Assembly: GCA_021787035.1 (NCBI GenBank) | Contig: JAJYMM010000138.1 | Location: 30,590 to 94,589, forward strand | DNA from: Actinomycetes bacterium | Lineage (GTDB): Bacteria > Actinomycetota > Acidimicrobiia > Acidimicrobiales > Palsa-688 | Direction: 5' to 3' | Length of the DNA stretch: 64,000 nucleotides | Shown: in pieces, positions 62,253-64,000 of the stretch | Layout: each line of letters begins with the position of its first letter | Position numbering within the stretch: position 1 is the stretch's first letter | Notes under the pieces: generated by a model | Told to the model about the DNA's origin: nothing | The model's database searches: none | The model's input: the letters and a program-made list of their open reading frames with translations, nothing else | Translations under genes and position numbers: made by a program

Positions 62253-62546
62253 ATGCCCACCGCTGCCCCCGTCGAGATAAAGGAGCCGGAGACCACCGAG
62301 GTCACCGACGTGGCGAGGCCGTGGAAAGTGATCGTTTGGAACGACCCGATAAACCTCATGAGCTACGTTACTTTCGTGCTCCAAAAGCTCTTCGGCTACA
62401 GCAAGCAAAAGGCTCACAAGCTCATGATGGACGTGCACACCACGGGCAAGGCTGTCGTCTCGAGCGGGTCGAGGGAGAAGGCGGAGCTCGACGTGTTCCG
62501 TTTGCACGAGCATGGGCTCTGGGCGACCATGGAACAAGACACGTGA
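62253..62546 (+). CDS. clpS: ATP-dependent Clp protease adaptor ClpS
   Basis: A 97-residue N-end-rule adaptor: [21 protein letters not shown] with the conserved NDP and hydrophobic pocket, then [24 protein letters not shown] and [22 protein letters not shown]. The N-terminal tail that engages ClpC/ClpA is present. It precedes the DUF2017 gene, a conserved actinobacterial arrangement. Confidence 0.95.
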   Translation: MPTAAPVEIKEPETTEVTDVARPWKVIVWNDPINLMSYVTFVLQKLFGYSKQKAHKLMMDVHTTGKAVVSSGSREKAELDVFRLHEHGLWATMEQDT

Positions 62547-62592
62547 TGGCGTCGCTATTTCCGGGCTCCGGCCGCACAAGCGTCGGTCGAGC

Positions 62593-63060
62593 GTGAGCGT
62601 GCGGCGGCACCCGCCTGTGTGGCGAGGAAAGGACGGCGTGTACCGGGTCGACCTCGATACCGAAGACAGGGCGGTCCTTCGCGAGCTACCGCTCCAGCTG
62701 AGCCGGGCGTTGGTTTCGAACCCTAAAGGCGAAGCCTTCAGGCGCCTTTCGCCGCCGGCCTATGCTTCTGACCCGGCGGCCGAGGATGAGTACCGCCGCC
62801 TTGTCGGCCAAGACCTCTCGGATGCGAAGGTCGCGGCACTGGAGACCTTGGCGAAGACCGCCGATGCCAAGGAGCTGACAGAAGAGGAACTCGACGCTTG
62901 GCTGCGGGCCTTAAACTTCGTCCGGCTCTGGCTCGGCACAGTGCTCGACGTTAGTGAGGACGACGACGCCGACGAGCCAGAAGATCCACCTCACATCCTT
63001 TACCACGCCCTCACCTGGCTGCAGGCGCTCGTGATCGATGCCCTTTCCGGCGAGGCATAA
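62593..63060 (+). CDS. DUF2017 family protein
   Basis: A 155-residue protein starting RRHPPVWRGKDGVYRVDLD; DAWLRALNFVRLWLGTVLDV and YHALTWLQALVIDALS are typical of DUF2017, whose function is unknown but which sits downstream of clpS in many actinobacteria. GTG 62593 is chosen as start; GTG 62599 is two codons later. The frame is open upstream into clpS. Confidence 0.8.
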   Translation: MSVRRHPPVWRGKDGVYRVDLDTEDRAVLRELPLQLSRALVSNPKGEAFRRLSPPAYASDPAAEDEYRRLVGQDLSDAKVAALETLAKTADAKELTEEELDAWLRALNFVRLWLGTVLDVSEDDDADEPEDPPHILYHALTWLQALVIDALSGEA

Positions 63061-63089
63061 TGGCGCGCCTGCCCCTCTAGTGAAGCGCC

Positions 63090-64000
63090 ATGGGTAGAGC
63101 CGCGCGGCTCTTGGCCGTCATGGGTTCGGGAGAGACGACCCCGACCATGGTGAAGTTCCACCGGGAACTGTTCGAGAGGCTTGGGCCGGGGCAGGTGAAG
63201 GCGGTCCTCATGGACACGCCCTACGGGTTCCAGCGGAATGCGACGGACATTTCTTCGCGCGCCGTCGGCTATTTCAAAGAGAGCGTCGGTCGCGACGTGG
63301 AGGTGGCCTCGCTGCCTAGGAGCGAAGGGGCGGGCGTGCTAGCGCTCGAGGCCGCTCTCGCGCGCGTCGCAGACGCAAACTGGGTTTTTGCCGGCCCCGG
63401 GAGCCCGACTTACGCTCTCCGTCAGTGGCGTCCGACTATGGTGCCCCAGCTGCTCGCGGAAAAGCTCGTTCACGGCGGGTGCGTGGTCTTTTCGTCTGCG
63501 GCTGCTTTAACTCTCGGCCGCTTCAGCGTGCCGGTGTACGAGATCTACAAAGCGGGGGCGGACCCGGCGTGGGCCGAGGGCTTGGACCTCCTCCGCCCGC
63601 ACGGGATGCCCGTTGCCGTCATCCCCCACTACGACAATGCCGAGGGCGGCACGCACGACACGCGCTACTGCTACCTAGGAGAAGAGCGCCTCGCCCTCTT
63701 GGAGGAGCAGCTCCCCGACCAGGCTTGGGTCCTCGGCGTGGACGAGCACACGGCTTGCCTCTTCGACCTCGGCGCCGAGACCGTGAGCGTCGTCGGTTTG
63801 GGCGTTGTGACGGTTCGCAGGCGTGGCCGTTCGGCCACGGTCCCTTCCGGCGCAACGCTGTCCATCACAGAACTTGCGGGCCTGGCTTTCGGTACCGGCA
63901 CCCCCGCTGCGACCCGTACCCTCGCCGCTACGGGCGCGGGCGCCTTCTGCGCCGCCACCGGCACCCCCGCTGCGACGGGCACCCCCGCTGCGACGGGCAC
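63090..64000 (+). CDS. type 1 glutamine amidotransferase/peptidase S51-like protein, partial
   Basis: The frame starts at ATG 63090 and is open to the right edge (303 codons). LAVMGSGETTPTMVKFHRELF at the start, MDTPYGFQRNA, then VFAGPGSPTYALRQWRPT and CVVFSSAAALTLG, where the S51/GATase1 fold has a nucleophile, resemble the peptidase E/cyanophycinase superfamily. VAVIPHYDNAEGGTHDTRYCY carries the conserved histidines. The position expected for the nucleophile reads SSAAA, with a serine. The C-terminal end becomes a GTPAAT repeat. Function is uncertain. Confidence 0.7.
   Translation, partial: MGRAARLLAVMGSGETTPTMVKFHRELFERLGPGQVKAVLMDTPYGFQRNATDISSRAVGYFKESVGRDVEVASLPRSEGAGVLALEAALARVADANWVFAGPGSPTYALRQWRPTMVPQLLAEKLVHGGCVVFSSAAALTLGRFSVPVYEIYKAGADPAWAEGLDLLRPHGMPVAVIPHYDNAEGGTHDTRYCYLGEERLALLEEQLPDQAWVLGVDEHTACLFDLGAETVSVVGLGVVTVRRRGRSATVPSGATLSITELAGLAFGTGTPAATRTLAATGAGAFCAATGTPAATGTPAATG
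63960..64000 (+). repeat. 18-bp tandem repeat at the window edge
   Basis: Units beginning at 63960, 63978 and 63996 (partial) encode a GTPAAT hexapeptide; an earlier copy is near 63896. The array continues past the edge. Confidence 0.8.

Overview
The window is high-GC DNA with dense, mostly overlapping genes and frequent GTG or TTG starts. It reads as the chromosome of a high-GC actinobacterium. Gene content agrees: mycothiol synthesis (mshA), an RsiG-like anti-sigma factor, proC with an Rv0500A-like DNA-binding protein nearby, clpS followed by a DUF2017 gene, and an actinobacterial ctaA/ctaB heme pair. An Acidimicrobiia-like lineage is my best guess, but that is inference.

Layout. 1-412: 3' end of hemL. 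428-1729: a geranylgeranyl-reductase-type flavoprotein, divergent from the complete 14-gene complex I operon nuoA-nuoN (1856-18377). 18489-20046: a HAD-family hydrolase and HtpX. 20153-21407: a PIN-type toxin-antitoxin pair, YajQ and tRNA-Tyr.

21427 to about 41000 is accessory. After tRNA-Tyr come an ISKra4-like transposase remnant, a second toxin-antitoxin pair, an integrase-type transposase remnant, and a restriction-modification cluster with an EcoRV-like endonuclease and a C5-cytosine methyltransferase. Then comes a gene graveyard (28300-33325): a truncated ABC ATPase, a truncated flavoprotein, an NlpC/P60 fragment, a SnoaL/sigma-factor C-terminal domain with an in-frame stop, and an MFS gene broken by what looks like a six-base inversion inside a perfect hairpin. 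Intact genes around it include a PaaX-type regulator, an oxidoreductase/TetR pair with paired operators, a NatAB-like ABC exporter, a questin-oxidase-like protein and an MFS/MarR pair.

40631-52565 returns to core and exported functions: a pterin dehydratase, a discoidin-like Cys-rich secreted protein, an SAM hydrolase, an RCC1-repeat secreted protein, proC, mshA, an RsiG-like protein, a MoaD-like sulfur carrier, a histidine phosphatase, a YgjP-like metallopeptidase, a carboxyltransferase and a DUF2786 protein. 52658-53804 holds a broken alpha/beta hydrolase and its TetR. 54035 onward is core: tRNA-Lys, a phosphatase, two ABC-2 exporters flanking serS, ctaB, ctaA, clpS, DUF2017 and an unfinished amidotransferase-like gene at the edge.

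Connections. The geranylgeranyl reductase probably saturates the menaquinone that complex I reduces. CtaB and CtaA make heme A for the terminal oxidase. Several core proteins (NuoB, NuoI, two ABC ATPases, the last gene) carry short tandem-repeat tails encoded by 15-18 bp minisatellites at their 3' ends, a recurring peculiarity of this genome.
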